The notes: a model not told the origin generated them from the sequence alone. A stretch of DNA of 37,688 bases from Arsenophonus sp052174535 (GCA_052174535.1 JBQMRQ010000072.1:1-37688); one strand, 5' to 3'; positions 28,653 through 36,894 are shown, numbered from the stretch's first letter. Translations and numbers: made by a program.

Positions 28653-29087
28653 TTATTCCTCAATTTTACCACCAGCTGCTTCAATTGCAATTCGTGCACC
28701 TTTTGTTACACGAAAACCACGTACAGTTACTGAACGATTAACTTCACCAGAAAGAATAACTTTCACATATTCTATTTTAATGCCAACTATATTAGCAGCT
28801 TTTAGCGTATTCAGGTCAATGATATCACCTTTAACTTTAGCGAAGTCTGATAAACGAACTTCTGCAGTAATAATTGTTTTACGTGAATTAAAACCAAATT
28901 TTGGTAAACGACGATATAGAGGGTTTTGACCACCTTCAAAACCACGACGAATACCACCGCCAGAACGAGATTTCTGACCTTTGTGACCACGTCCGCTGGT
29001 TTTACCTAAACCAGAACCAATACCGCGACCTACGCGTTTAGGTGTATTTTTAGCACCTTTAGCTGGAGATAAAGTATTTAAGCGCAT
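28653..29087 (-). CDS. rplO: 50S ribosomal protein L15
   Basis: 144 residues, E. coli length. The N-terminal glycine-arginine-rich extension (GRGIGSGLGKTSGRGHKGQ) that threads into 23S rRNA and the globular C-terminal domain are complete. Three bases separate it from rpmD and nine from secY, so the three are translationally linked. Confidence 0.98.
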   Translation of the reverse strand: MRLNTLSPAKGAKNTPKRVGRGIGSGLGKTSGRGHKGQKSRSGGGIRRGFEGGQNPLYRRLPKFGFNSRKTIITAEVRLSDFAKVKGDIIDLNTLKAANIVGIKIEYVKVILSGEVNRSVTVRGFRVTKGARIAIEAAGGKIEE

Positions 29088-29090
29088 CCA

Positions 29091-29270
29091 TTATTCCTCA
29101 ACTTTAACCATGTAGGAAATCAAATTGATCATGCCGCGGATAGCTAGTGTATCTTCATGTTCTACAGTATAACCGATACGACGCAGACCTAAACCGATCA
29201 AGGCTGCCTTATGTTTTGGCAAGCGACCTATAGAACTGCGTAATTGTGTAATTTTGATAATCTTAGCCAT
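29091..29270 (-). CDS. rpmD: 50S ribosomal protein L30
   Basis: 59 residues, the family length, reading MAKIIKITQLRSSIGRLPKH and ending SYMVKVEE. The IGRLPKHKAAL and GLRRIGYTV motifs of L30 are clear. It exactly fills the gap between rpsE (9 bases away) and rplO (3 bases away), the standard spc order. Some endosymbionts lose L30; it is retained here. Confidence 0.97.
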   Translation of the reverse strand: MAKIIKITQLRSSIGRLPKHKAALIGLGLRRIGYTVEHEDTLAIRGMINLISYMVKVEE

Positions 29271-29279
29271 AATAGTACA

Positions 29280-29780
29280 TTATCTGAGAATTTCTTCGAT
29301 AGATTTACCACGCTTAGCTGCAACCATTTCTGGAGATTTCATACTATCTAAAGCATCTAAAGTAGCACGAACAACATTAATTGGGTTCGTAGAACCATAG
29401 GTTTTAGCCAGTACATTATGAATACCTGCTACTTCCAACAGAGCACGCATAGCGCCACCTGCGATAATACCTGTACCTTCATAAGCTGGTTGCATAAATA
29501 CACAAGAACCTGTGTGAGTACCCTTTATAGGATGATATAAAGTACCATTATTAAGAGCGATGTTTTTTATATTGCGACGGGCTTTTTCCATCGCTTTCTG
29601 GATTGCTGCCGGAACTTCACGTGCTTTACCGTAGCCAAAACCAACACGACCATTACCGTTACCAACGACAGTTAGTGCTGTAAAACTAAAAATACGGCCA
29701 CCTTTAACAGTTTTTGCTACACGATTTACTGCGATTAGCTTTTCCTGCAGTTCGCCAGCTTGCTTTTCGATCTGAGCCAT
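29280..29780 (-). CDS. rpsE: 30S ribosomal protein S5
   Basis: 166 residues (E. coli 167). The double-stranded-RNA-binding-like N-terminal domain shows KTVKGGRIFSFTALTVVGNGNGRVGFGYGKA (loop at the mRNA entry, important for accuracy) and the C-terminal domain GSTNPINVVRATLDAL and VAAKRGKSIEEIL. It lacks the last Gly-Lys and ends with Arg. 14 bases after rplR. Confidence 0.98.
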   Translation of the reverse strand: MAQIEKQAGELQEKLIAVNRVAKTVKGGRIFSFTALTVVGNGNGRVGFGYGKAREVPAAIQKAMEKARRNIKNIALNNGTLYHPIKGTHTGSCVFMQPAYEGTGIIAGGAMRALLEVAGIHNVLAKTYGSTNPINVVRATLDALDSMKSPEMVAAKRGKSIEEILR

Positions 29781-29794
29781 ATTATACCTCCACC

Positions 29795-30148
29795 TTAGAA
29801 CTGAAGACCAGCTTTACGGGCAGCATCTGCTAGCGATTGAACTCGACCATGATATCGGAAACCAGAACGGTCAAAAGCAACTTCTTTGATACCTTTTTCC
29901 AACGCACGCTCAGCAATCAATTTACCAACTACTGCTGCAGCTTCTTTGTTTCCTGTATACTTTAATTGCTCATTGATTTCTTTTTCTATAGTAGAAGCAA
30001 CCACCAAAGTTTTAGAACCTTTTAACGCAATAACCTGCGCATAAATATGACGATGGCTACGGTGTACAACCAAGCGCGTTGCTCCAAGTTCATGTAGTTT
30101 GTGTCGTGCACGGCTCGCACGACGAATACGAGCTATTTTCTTATCCAT
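29795..30148 (-). CDS. rplR: 50S ribosomal protein L18
   Basis: 117 residues, E. coli length. Binds 5S rRNA with L5 and L25 in the central protuberance. Basic N-terminus KKIARIRRASRARHKL, VVHRSHRHIYAQVI, and FDRSGFRYHGRVQSLADAARKAGL at the end are intact. 9 bases after rplF. Confidence 0.98.
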   Translation of the reverse strand: MDKKIARIRRASRARHKLHELGATRLVVHRSHRHIYAQVIALKGSKTLVVASTIEKEINEQLKYTGNKEAAAVVGKLIAERALEKGIKEVAFDRSGFRYHGRVQSLADAARKAGLQF

Positions 30149-30157
30149 ATATTATTT

Positions 30158-30691
30158 TTACTTTTTCTTAGTCTCTTTAGTACGCATAATTTCATCAGAG
30201 TAACGAATACCTTTACCTTTATAAGGTTCAGGACGACGATAAGAACGTAATTCTGCTGCAACTTGACCAATTTCTTGCTTATCTGCACCTTCCAATATAA
30301 TTTCAGTCTGTGAAGGACATTTCACAGTAATACTTGCTGGCAGCTTATGCTCTATCAGATGAGAGAAACCTAATGACATACTTACAGTATTACCTATAAT
30401 AGCTGCACGATAACCAACACCAACAAGAAGAAGCTTCTTAGTGAAACCTTCGGTGACACCAATAACCATTGCGTTCAATAAAGAACGGGTTGTACCTGCT
30501 TGTGCCCATGCATCAACAAAACCTTTACGCGGTGAAAAAGTTAATTTATTATCATCATATTTAACTTTAACAGCTTTATGAATTGTACGAGTAAGCTCGC
30601 CATTTTTACCTTTAATTGCTATATCTTGACCATCAAATTTAACCTCTACGCCGACAGGAATGATGACAGGTGCTTTTGCCATACGAGACAT
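30158..30691 (-). CDS. rplF: 50S ribosomal protein L6
   Basis: 177 residues, E. coli length. Two repeated RNA-binding folds; the C-terminal one contacts the sarcin-ricin region and keeps RRPEPYKGKGIRYSDE. The start MSRMAKAPVIIPVGV corresponds to MSRVAKAPVVVPAGV. 15 bases after rpsH. Confidence 0.98.
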   Translation of the reverse strand: MSRMAKAPVIIPVGVEVKFDGQDIAIKGKNGELTRTIHKAVKVKYDDNKLTFSPRKGFVDAWAQAGTTRSLLNAMVIGVTEGFTKKLLLVGVGYRAAIIGNTVSMSLGFSHLIEHKLPASITVKCPSQTEIILEGADKQEIGQVAAELRSYRRPEPYKGKGIRYSDEIMRTKETKKK

Positions 30692-30706
30692 TATTTTTCT
30701 CCAGAA

Positions 30707-31099
30707 TTAAACTACGTAGCAGAGAATTTCGCCACCTAAACCTGCTTGACGAGCTATACGATCAGTCATGACACCTTTAGAAGTAGAAATAATAGAAATA
30801 CCTAAACCAGCCATAACCTGTGGTAGCTCATCTTTTTTCTTATAGATACGCAAACTTGGTCGGCTTATACGTTGAATGTTTTCTACAACAGGTTTACCTT
30901 GAAAATATTTCAATGTAATTTCCAATGTTGGCTTGATGTCGCCTTTAATTTTGTAATCTTTTATATAACCTTCTTCCTTAAGCACTGTAGCAATCGCTAT
31001 TTTTAACTTAGCGGAAGGCATGTTGATCATAGTTTTATTAGCGGCCTGACCGTTACGAATACGGGTTAGGATATCCGCGATTGGATCTTGCATGCTCAT
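30707..31099 (-). CDS. rpsH: 30S ribosomal protein S8
   Basis: 130 residues, E. coli length, from the ATG at 31099 (MSMQDPIADILTRIRNGQ). The open frame extends 29 codons further upstream through the rpsN stop, but that part is unrelated sequence and is left out. S8 binds the central 16S domain and, in E. coli, a copy of that site in the rplE leader to repress the spc operon. STSKGVMTDRIARQAGLGGE near the end is typical. Confidence 0.97.
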   Translation of the reverse strand: MSMQDPIADILTRIRNGQAANKTMINMPSAKLKIAIATVLKEEGYIKDYKIKGDIKPTLEITLKYFQGKPVVENIQRISRPSLRIYKKKDELPQVMAGLGISIISTSKGVMTDRIARQAGLGGEILCYVV

Positions 31100-31133
31100 C
31101 GGCCATTTACTCCCATGATTAAATTTGCAGTAA

Positions 31134-31439
31134 TTACCAACTAGCCTTCTTAATACCTGGAATTTCACCACGCATAGCAGATTCACGGACTTTAATACGA
31201 CTTAAACCAAATTTTCGTAGAAAACCATGTGGACGCCCAGTTTGTCGACATCGGTTGCGTTGACGAGAAGGACTAGAATCACGTGGCAATGTTTGCAGCT
31301 TAAGAACAGCATTCCAGGAATCTTCCTTAGAAGATTTCACATTAGAAATGATATCTTTCAATTCTATACGTTTTAAAAAAAATTTTTTAACTAATTTTGT
31401 ACGTTTAATATCACGTGCTTTCATTGATTGTTTAGCCAT
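31134..31439 (-). CDS. rpsN: 30S ribosomal protein S14
   Basis: 101 residues, the long zinc-free form of gammaproteobacteria. C-terminal half LPRDSSPSRQRNRCRQTGRP and GFLRKFGLSRIKVRE matches E. coli. The N-terminal 50 residues are more diverged (KKFFLKRIELKDIISNVKSS). The first 19 bases overlap the lengthened end of rplE, so its ribosome site (AGGCAGGA) lies inside that frame. Confidence 0.97.
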   Translation of the reverse strand: MAKQSMKARDIKRTKLVKKFFLKRIELKDIISNVKSSKEDSWNAVLKLQTLPRDSSPSRQRNRCRQTGRPHGFLRKFGLSRIKVRESAMRGEIPGIKKASW

Positions 31440-31990
31440 GAATATCCTGCCTTATTTCGGAACGGGAAATTAAACGCCATTAATAATGCAAGCCCTTCAT
31501 CATCTGACTTTGCAATAGTAGTAATAGTAATATCTAAACCACGTACATGATCTACTTTATCATAATCGATTTCAGGAAAAATAATCTGTTCACGTATACC
31601 CATACTGTAGTTACCGCGACCATCAAATGATTTAGTAGATAAACCACGGAAATCACGAATACGTGGTACAGCAATATAGATCAGACGCTCAAAGAATTCC
31701 CACATCCGTTCTCCACGCAGTGTTACTTTACACCCAATTGGGTAGCCCTGACGAATTTTAAAGCCAGCAACAGATTTTCGCGCTTTGGTAATAAATGGTT
31801 TTTGCCCTGTTATTGCCGCTAAATCAGCAGCCGCATTATCAATCAGCTTTTTATCAGTAACAGCTTTACCAACACCCATGTTTAGGGTGATTTTCTTGAC
31901 CTGAGGAACTTGCATAACAGAATTATATCCATACTGAATCATCAACTTTTTGACTACCTCGTACTTGTAGTAATCATACAGTTTCGACAT
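31421..31990 (-). CDS. rplE: 50S ribosomal protein L5, with C-terminal extension
   Basis: 189 residues against 179 in E. coli. The start is the ATG at 31990 (MSKLYDYYKYEVVKKL), four codons inside the longest frame, which matches the family. The body is intact, including LRGERMWEFFERLI and the 5S-binding region. At the end E. coli reads FPFRK and stops. Here the DNA CGAAATAAGG lacks one base relative to CGCAAGTAAGG, so the usual stop is out of frame and eleven residues (NKAGYSWLNNQ) replace the final Lys, ending in a TGA inside rpsN. L5's C-terminus is near the surface of the central protuberance, so it may be tolerated. Sequencing error is possible. Confidence 0.95.
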   Translation of the reverse strand: MSKLYDYYKYEVVKKLMIQYGYNSVMQVPQVKKITLNMGVGKAVTDKKLIDNAAADLAAITGQKPFITKARKSVAGFKIRQGYPIGCKVTLRGERMWEFFERLIYIAVPRIRDFRGLSTKSFDGRGNYSMGIREQIIFPEIDYDKVDHVRGLDITITTIAKSDDEGLALLMAFNFPFRNKAGYSWLNNQ

Positions 31991-32004
31991 CGTATACTCC
32001 AAAA

Positions 32005-32322
32005 TTACTTAATAGTTTCATTGTTAGATTTGAAGAAACGGACTTTTTTCCCATCTTCAATTCTAAAACCTACTCGGTCAGCCTTGCCAGTTCTTGTTAC
32101 ATTAAAGATTGCAACGTTAGAAACATCAATTGCTGCTTCTTTTTCAACAATGCCACCTGGTTGATTCATAGATGGGATAGGCTTCTGATGTTTTTTAACC
32201 AGATTAATCCCTTCAACAATAATCTTTCCAGAAGAAAGAACCTGTTTTACTTTACCGCGTTTGCCTTTATCTTTACCAGCTAATACGATAACGTCGTCAT
32301 TACGACGAATTTTCGTTGCCAT
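32005..32322 (-). CDS. rplX: 50S ribosomal protein L24
   Basis: 105 residues (E. coli 104). KOW-type assembly initiator that binds the 5' part of 23S rRNA, by the tunnel exit. KOW motif VIVLAGKDKGKRGKVKQVLS and HQKPIPSMNQPGGIVEKEAAI are clear. The extra residue is in FNVTRTGKADRVGF. Lies 14 bases before rplE. Confidence 0.98.
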   Translation of the reverse strand: MATKIRRNDDVIVLAGKDKGKRGKVKQVLSSGKIIVEGINLVKKHQKPIPSMNQPGGIVEKEAAIDVSNVAIFNVTRTGKADRVGFRIEDGKKVRFFKSNNETIK

Positions 32323-32348
32323 TATTCCAGGATCCCCCCAATTTAGTG

Positions 32349-32720
32349 TTAGAGTACTTCTGGTGCCAGAGAGATAATTTTCATAAACTTCTCAGTACGA
32401 AGTTCACGAGTTACCGGCCCAAAAATACGCGTACCGATAACTTGCTTATTTGTATTATTTAACAACACACAAGCATTGTGATCGAAGCGAATAATAGAAC
32501 CGTCAGGACGACGAACACCCTTCTTAGTTCGCACTACCACCGCTTTCAAAACATCACCTTTTTTTACTTTACCACGTGGAATTGCTTCTTTAACAGTTAT
32601 TTTTATGATATCACCTATATCTGCGTAGCGACGATGAGAGCCACCCAGAACCTTAATACACATAACGCGGCGTGCGCCGGAGTTATCAGCTACGTTCAGC
32701 CTAGTTTGTTCTTGGATCAT
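32349..32720 (-). CDS. rplN: 50S ribosomal protein L14
   Basis: 123 residues, E. coli length, starting MIQEQTRLNVADNSGARRVM. Forms an intersubunit bridge with 16S helix 14. VVVRTKKGVRRPDGSIIRFD and NKQVIGTRIFGPVTRELR are conserved. First gene of the spc operon, 184 bases after rpsQ, with a promoter in between. Confidence 0.98.
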   Translation of the reverse strand: MIQEQTRLNVADNSGARRVMCIKVLGGSHRRYADIGDIIKITVKEAIPRGKVKKGDVLKAVVVRTKKGVRRPDGSIIRFDHNACVLLNNTNKQVIGTRIFGPVTRELRTEKFMKIISLAPEVL

Positions 32721-32820
32721 TTTAGTGCTCCGCTAATTATCAAATCACAATCAAGTCTTTTCTTACTATTCTTACTATAAATTAAAAAGACAGTTCGTGC
32801 CTCATAGAGGAGAACATGCA

Positions 32821-32849
32821 AGTATAACACTAAATTTTAATATTGACAG
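32821..32849 (-). promoter_or_regulatory. spc operon promoter
   Basis: On the minus strand -35 CTGTCA (32844-32849), 17-base spacer, -10 TATACT (32821-32826), about 100 bases before rplN. The upstream GTTTATTTTTTCT and GTGTTATA around the -10 also match the E. coli Pspc region as I remember it, so the promoter appears to be conserved and not chance. Confidence 0.72.
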
Positions 32850-32886
32850 AAAAAATAAACAACCGCTTATTAAGAAGTTCCTATTT

Positions 32887-32909
32887 TATAATAGGACTAC
32901 CCTATTATA
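32887..32909 (-). terminator. Hairpin at the S10-spc junction
   Basis: TATAATAGG (32887-32895) and CCTATTATA (32901-32909) form a perfect 9-base-pair stem with a 5-base loop, overlapping the rpsQ stop codon. On the minus strand it is followed by AAAATAGGAAC and not a T-run, so it may slow polymerase or protect the S10 message's 3' end rather than terminate fully. Confidence 0.4.
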
Positions 32910-33159
32910 GAACAGCTTTTTCTAGAACACGAACAAGTATCCATGATTTTGTTTTTGACAGTGGGCGAGTTTGATGTATTTCTACTAGATCACCAATACT
33001 AGATTCATTATTCTCGTCATGTACATGCAATTTAGTCGTACGACGAATAAACTTACCATATAAAGGATGTTTTACCATACGCTCAATAGTAACCACAATA
33101 GATTTCTCCATCTTATCGCTAGTTACGCGACCTTGTAAAGTACGGATCTTATCACTCAT
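32905..33159 (-). CDS. rpsQ: 30S ribosomal protein S17
   Basis: 84 residues, E. coli length. OB-fold primary binder of the 16S 5' domain: RTLQGRVTSDKMEKSIVV, KHPLYGKFIRRTTKLHVHDE and ETRPLSKTKSW-like HQTRPLSKTKSW are present. Last gene of the S10 operon; its ATG overlaps the rpmC stop by one base (TAATG). Confidence 0.98.
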   Translation of the reverse strand: MSDKIRTLQGRVTSDKMEKSIVVTIERMVKHPLYGKFIRRTTKLHVHDENNESSIGDLVEIHQTRPLSKTKSWILVRVLEKAVL

Positions 33160-33350
33160 TAAGCACCTGCCTTTTCAGTCAATAAAGTCTTAATGCGTGC
33201 AATATCACGACGTACCAGTCTCAATAGGTGAGACTGTTTCAGCTGTCCACTTACTGCTTGTATACTCAAGTTAAACTGTTCACGTAATGAGTTAATAAGT
33301 TCAGTATTCAACTCTTCAACGTTTTTTTTACGCAGCTCTTTTGATTTCAT
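33159..33350 (-). CDS. rpmC: 50S ribosomal protein L29
   Basis: 63 residues, E. coli length, two helices, beside the tunnel exit where L23 and trigger factor dock. Starts MKSKELRKKNVEELNTEL and ends RVRRDIARIKT-like LVRRDIARIKTLLTEKAGA. One-base overlaps with both rplP and rpsQ suggest coupled translation. Confidence 0.97.
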   Translation of the reverse strand: MKSKELRKKNVEELNTELINSLREQFNLSIQAVSGQLKQSHLLRLVRRDIARIKTLLTEKAGA

Positions 33351-33760
33351 TACATCACCGTCTTAGTTATAAATGTGGTTTTTATAGGCAGTTTTGCTGC
33401 CGCCAACTTGAATGCTTGATGAGCTAATTCTTCTGGAACACCATCCATTTCATAAAGAACTTTCCCAGGTTGTATCAAGGCAACCCAATATTCTACAGTA
33501 CCTTTACCTTTACCCATACGCACTTCAAGTGGTTTTTCAGTAATAGGTTTATCTGGAAATATACGGATCCAGATTTTACCCTGACGTTTAACTGCACGGG
33601 TCATAGCACGTCTTCCTGCTTCAATCTGCCGTGCAGTCAGACGTCCACGACCTACTGCTTTTAGACCGAAAGTGCCGAAGCTAACATCCGTACCTACAGC
33701 TAGACCACGATTGCGGCCTTTATGCATTTTACGAAATTTAGTATGCTTTGGTTGCAACAT
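33350..33760 (-). CDS. rplP: 50S ribosomal protein L16
   Basis: 136 residues, E. coli length. Sits near the A-site tRNA elbow and is needed for late assembly. Starts MLQPKHTKFRKMHKGRNRG. The loop RQIEAGRRAMTRAVKRQGKI and GKGKGTVEYWVALIQPGKV are intact, with the arginine of MTRAVKRQGKIWIR near the YcfD-modified site of E. coli. 12 bases after rpsC. Confidence 0.98.
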   Translation of the reverse strand: MLQPKHTKFRKMHKGRNRGLAVGTDVSFGTFGLKAVGRGRLTARQIEAGRRAMTRAVKRQGKIWIRIFPDKPITEKPLEVRMGKGKGTVEYWVALIQPGKVLYEMDGVPEELAHQAFKLAAAKLPIKTTFITKTVM

Positions 33761-33772
33761 CAGCGATTCTCC

Positions 33773-34474
33773 TTATTTGCGGCTTTTGCGCTGTTGCTTT
33801 TTAGGCTGAACTGTAGATTGCTCAATCTGCTCAACAGCAGCCATACCACCTAATATCTCATCTTTAAAGATCCATACCTTAACGCCGATCACACCATAAG
33901 TGCTATGTGCTTCTGCAGTATTATAATCAATATCAGCCCGCAATGTATGCAACGGCACACGGCCTTCACGATACCACTCAGTACGTGCAATTTCAATACC
34001 GCCTAAACGACCACTGACTTCTACTTTGATACCTTTTGCACCTAGACGCATAGCATTTTGTACTGCTCGTTTCATTGCTCGACGAAACATAACACGACGT
34101 TCTAACTGTGAAGCAATACTATCAGCAACTAATTTAGCATCCAGTTCAGGCTTACGTACTTCAGCAATATTGATTTGTGCAGGAACACCAGCAATATCTG
34201 CTACTGTTTTGCGTAGTTTTTCAATATCTTCACCTTTTTTACCGATAACGATACCAGGACGGGCGGTGTAAATAGTTACACGAATGCTCTTTGCAGGACG
34301 TTCAATAACGATACGTGAAATAAATGCTTTTACTAATTCTTTATTTAAAAACTGACGTACTTTAAAATCGCTATCTAAATTATCAGCAAATTCTTTGGTA
34401 TTTGCATACCAAGTAGAGTTCCAAGATTTGATAATACCAAGACGAATACCATTCGGATGTACTTTCTGACCCAT
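33773..34474 (-). CDS. rpsC: 30S ribosomal protein S3
   Basis: 233 residues, E. coli length, from the ATG at 34474 (MGQKVHPNGIRLGI). Six further upstream codons in frame overlap rplV and are left out. KH domain GIVIGKKGEDIEKLRK and the C-terminal domain GRLGGIEIARTEWYREGRVPLHTLRADIDY are complete; with S4 and S5 it forms the mRNA entry helicase. Two bases separate it from rplV. Confidence 0.98.
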   Translation of the reverse strand: MGQKVHPNGIRLGIIKSWNSTWYANTKEFADNLDSDFKVRQFLNKELVKAFISRIVIERPAKSIRVTIYTARPGIVIGKKGEDIEKLRKTVADIAGVPAQINIAEVRKPELDAKLVADSIASQLERRVMFRRAMKRAVQNAMRLGAKGIKVEVSGRLGGIEIARTEWYREGRVPLHTLRADIDYNTAEAHSTYGVIGVKVWIFKDEILGGMAAVEQIEQSTVQPKKQQRKSRK

Positions 34475-34476
34475 TG

Positions 34477-34821
34477 TTAGTCTCCAGAGCATCGATCGGA
34501 TACACCCACAATAATGTGGCTAGTACGCTTTAAAATACGATCTGCTCGACCTTTCGCACGAGGCATAATGCGTTTCATAGTTGAACCTTCGTTAACGAAA
34601 ATTTTTGTAATTTTTAAGTCATCAATATCAGCACCATCATTGTGCTCAGCGTTAGCGATGGCAGACTTTAGTACTTTCTTTACTAAACCAGCAGCTTTCT
34701 TATTAGAATAATTCAAAATTTCCAAAGCTTTTGAAACTTTTTTACCACGAATCAAATCAGCTACTAAACGAACCTTTTGAGGAGAAGAACGAGCGTGACG
34801 ATGTTTAGCGATAGTTTCCAT
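34477..34821 (-). CDS. rplV: 50S ribosomal protein L22, four residues longer than usual
   Basis: 114 residues against 110 in E. coli. METIAKHRHARSSPQKVRLVADLIRGKKVS and the tunnel-lining beta-hairpin MKRIMPRAKGRADRILKRTSHI are intact. E. coli ends SDR and stops; here the reading continues SDRCSGD to a TAA two bases before the rpsC ATG. Against the E. coli junction as I recall it, a three-base loss turned TGA into TGC. The added tail lies at the protein's surface end and not in the tunnel loop. Confidence 0.96.
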   Translation of the reverse strand: METIAKHRHARSSPQKVRLVADLIRGKKVSKALEILNYSNKKAAGLVKKVLKSAIANAEHNDGADIDDLKITKIFVNEGSTMKRIMPRAKGRADRILKRTSHIIVGVSDRCSGD

Positions 34822-34836
34822 CTCTTCCTCCTAATA

Positions 34837-35115
34837 TTAACGTTTCTTGACTTTTTTGTCGGCCGCATGGCCGCGATAAGTACGGGTTGGTGCGAACTCA
34901 CCTAATTTATGACCAACCATCTCATCGGTAACATAAACTGGGATATGCTGACGACCATTATGAATACCTATGACCAAACCAATCATCTTAGGAAAAATCG
35001 TTGAACGACGGGACCAAGTCTTGAGAGGCTTTTTATCTCCGCTTTCTACCGCTTTTTCTACCTTCTTCAGCAAGTGCAGGTCAATAAAAGGGCCTTTCTT
35101 GAGAGAACGTGGCAT
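34837..35115 (-). CDS. rpsS: 30S ribosomal protein S19
   Basis: 92 residues, E. coli length. Head protein that pairs with S13 near the A-site. PRSLKKGPFIDLHLLKKVEK, WSRRSTIFPKMIGLVIGIHNG and MVGHKLGEFAPTRTYRGH are clear. 14 bases after rplB and 15 before rplV. Confidence 0.98.
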   Translation of the reverse strand: MPRSLKKGPFIDLHLLKKVEKAVESGDKKPLKTWSRRSTIFPKMIGLVIGIHNGRQHIPVYVTDEMVGHKLGEFAPTRTYRGHAADKKVKKR

Positions 35116-35129
35116 TGTTTATCCTTTAA

Positions 35130-35954
35130 TTATTTTTTAGAACGATGACGCACGATATATTTATCAGTACGCTTATTGCTACGGGTTTTTTTACCTTTGG
35201 TTTGAACACCCCAAGGTGTTACTGGATGTTTACCAAAATTACGACCTTCACCACCACCATGTGGATGGTCTACTGGATTCATTGCTGTACCACGAACAGT
35301 AGGGCGAATTCCACGCCAGCGGCTAGCACCAGCTTTACCTAGAACACGTAGCATATGCTCCGCATTACCAACTTCACCTAATGTTGCTCGGCAATCAGAA
35401 AGTATTTTGCGCATTTCGCCAGAACGTAGACGAATAGTCACGTAACTATCATTACGTGCAACAATTTGTACATAAGCACCGGCTGAACGAGCCAGTTGAC
35501 CACCTTTACCTGGTTTAAGCTCAACATTATGAACCGTTGAACCAACAGGAATATTACGCATAGGTAAAGCGTTACCTGCTTTAATTGCTGCATATCCACC
35601 AGACTGAATTTCTTGACCAACTTTTAAACCTTTTGGTGACAGAATATAACGACGTTCTCCATCCTTATAGAGAACTAATGCAATATTTGCAGAACGGTTT
35701 GGATCATATTCCAGACGCTCAACAGTAGCAGGAATACCATCTTTATTACGTTTAAAATCGATCATACGATAATGCTGTTTATGTCCACCACCAATATGAC
35801 GCGTAGTAATACGGCCATTGTTATTACGTCCACCGGTTCTGTTGCTTTTTTCTAGCAACGGAGAATAAGGTTTACCCTTATGCAGTTCATGATTAATCAC
35901 TTTAACTACGTGACGTCGGCCAGGAGACGTAGGTTTACATTTAACAACTGTCAT
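35130..35954 (-). CDS. rplB: 50S ribosomal protein L2
   Basis: 274 residues (E. coli 273). Core protein needed for subunit joining and the peptidyl-transferase centre. KPTSPGRRHVVKV, SGGRNNNGRITTRHIGGGHK-like GGRNNNGRITTRHIGGGHK, and the C-terminal loop NPVDHPHGGGEGRN with the histidine near the active site are intact. 19 bases after rplW. Confidence 0.98.
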   Translation of the reverse strand: MTVVKCKPTSPGRRHVVKVINHELHKGKPYSPLLEKSNRTGGRNNNGRITTRHIGGGHKQHYRMIDFKRNKDGIPATVERLEYDPNRSANIALVLYKDGERRYILSPKGLKVGQEIQSGGYAAIKAGNALPMRNIPVGSTVHNVELKPGKGGQLARSAGAYVQIVARNDSYVTIRLRSGEMRKILSDCRATLGEVGNAEHMLRVLGKAGASRWRGIRPTVRGTAMNPVDHPHGGGEGRNFGKHPVTPWGVQTKGKKTRSNKRTDKYIVRHRSKK

Positions 35955-35973
35955 TATTATTTACTCCTCCGAT

Positions 35974-36276
35974 TTACCCTGAACCACCGATGAAGTCAAG
36001 ACTCTCCCCTTCTTTCAGAGTGACGTAAGCTTTTTTCCAGTCGCTACGATGACCAACTTGCTGAGAATGACGTTTAACTTTACCTTTAACCAGTAAAGTA
36101 TTTACACCGTTAACTTCAACTTCAAACAATTTTTGTACAGTAGCCTTAATCTCTGATTTAGTCGCATTTTTTGCAACTTTAAGCACGATGGTGTTAGTTT
36201 TTTCCATTGCTATAGAAGCTTTTTCAGAGATATGTGGTTCACGTAGTATTTTTAGTAGACGTTCTTCATGAATCAT
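35974..36276 (-). CDS. rplW: 50S ribosomal protein L23
   Basis: 100 residues, E. coli length. Tunnel-exit docking site for trigger factor and SRP. EERLLKILREPHISEKASIA and the exposed Glu region FEVEVNGVNTL are present, with RSDWKKAYVTLKEGESLDF at the end. Its ATG overlaps the rplD stop by four bases (ATGA), indicating coupled translation. Confidence 0.98.
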   Translation of the reverse strand: MIHEERLLKILREPHISEKASIAMEKTNTIVLKVAKNATKSEIKATVQKLFEVEVNGVNTLLVKGKVKRHSQQVGHRSDWKKAYVTLKEGESLDFIGGSG

Positions 36277-36878
36277 GCTAATATATCCTCAATATGCTTT
36301 ACAGCATTAGCAGTCATAACTACTTTATCGAAAGCAATTAGACTAATAGGATCTATACCGATTGCATTACGAACATCAACTTTATATAAGTTACGAGCTG
36401 CTAAAAGCAAGTTCTTATCAACCTCATTTGTGACGATCAATACATGATCCAGTGCCATTTTCTTTAATTTTTTCATTAGAAGCTTAGTTTTCGGTGTTTC
36501 CAATACAAATTTTTTTACAACAACTAGACGATTCTGACGTACTAATTCAGATAAAATACTTTTCAAAGCACCATGATACATCTTTTTATTTACTTTTTGA
36601 CTGTAGTTCTGTTGTCTTGCTGCAAAGGTAACACTACCAGAGCGCAAAATTGGGCTTTTAACTGAACCAGCACGTGCACGACCAGTGCCTTTTTGAGACC
36701 ATAGTTTTTTACCAGAACCTGAAATCTCAGCACGAGTTTTCTGAGCACAAGTACCTTGACGAGCACCAGCTGCATATGCAACAACCACTTGATGTACAAG
36801 CGATTCATTGAAATCAATTCCGAAGGTAGTTTCGGAAACAGTAAGCGCGCTTTGCGCATCTTTCATTATCAATTCCAT
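36273..36878 (-). CDS. rplD: 50S ribosomal protein L4
   Basis: 201 residues, E. coli length. MELIMKDAQSALTVSETTFG start; the tunnel-reaching loop (about 45-100) reads RAEISGSGKKLWSQKGTGRA and PILRSGSVTFAARQQ, with W replacements of E. coli (KPWRQ to KLWSQ). In E. coli L4 represses the S10 operon through its leader, which lies outside this window. 16 bases after rplC. Confidence 0.98.
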   Translation of the reverse strand: MELIMKDAQSALTVSETTFGIDFNESLVHQVVVAYAAGARQGTCAQKTRAEISGSGKKLWSQKGTGRARAGSVKSPILRSGSVTFAARQQNYSQKVNKKMYHGALKSILSELVRQNRLVVVKKFVLETPKTKLLMKKLKKMALDHVLIVTNEVDKNLLLAARNLYKVDVRNAIGIDPISLIAFDKVVMTANAVKHIEDILA

Positions 36879-36894
36879 GCTTATATCCTTGACG

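Noticed and set aside
31100..31186. 29-codon N-terminal extension of rpsH
   Set aside because: The sequence overlaps the rpsN end, has no family match, and the internal ATG at 31099 gives the exact S8 start and length.
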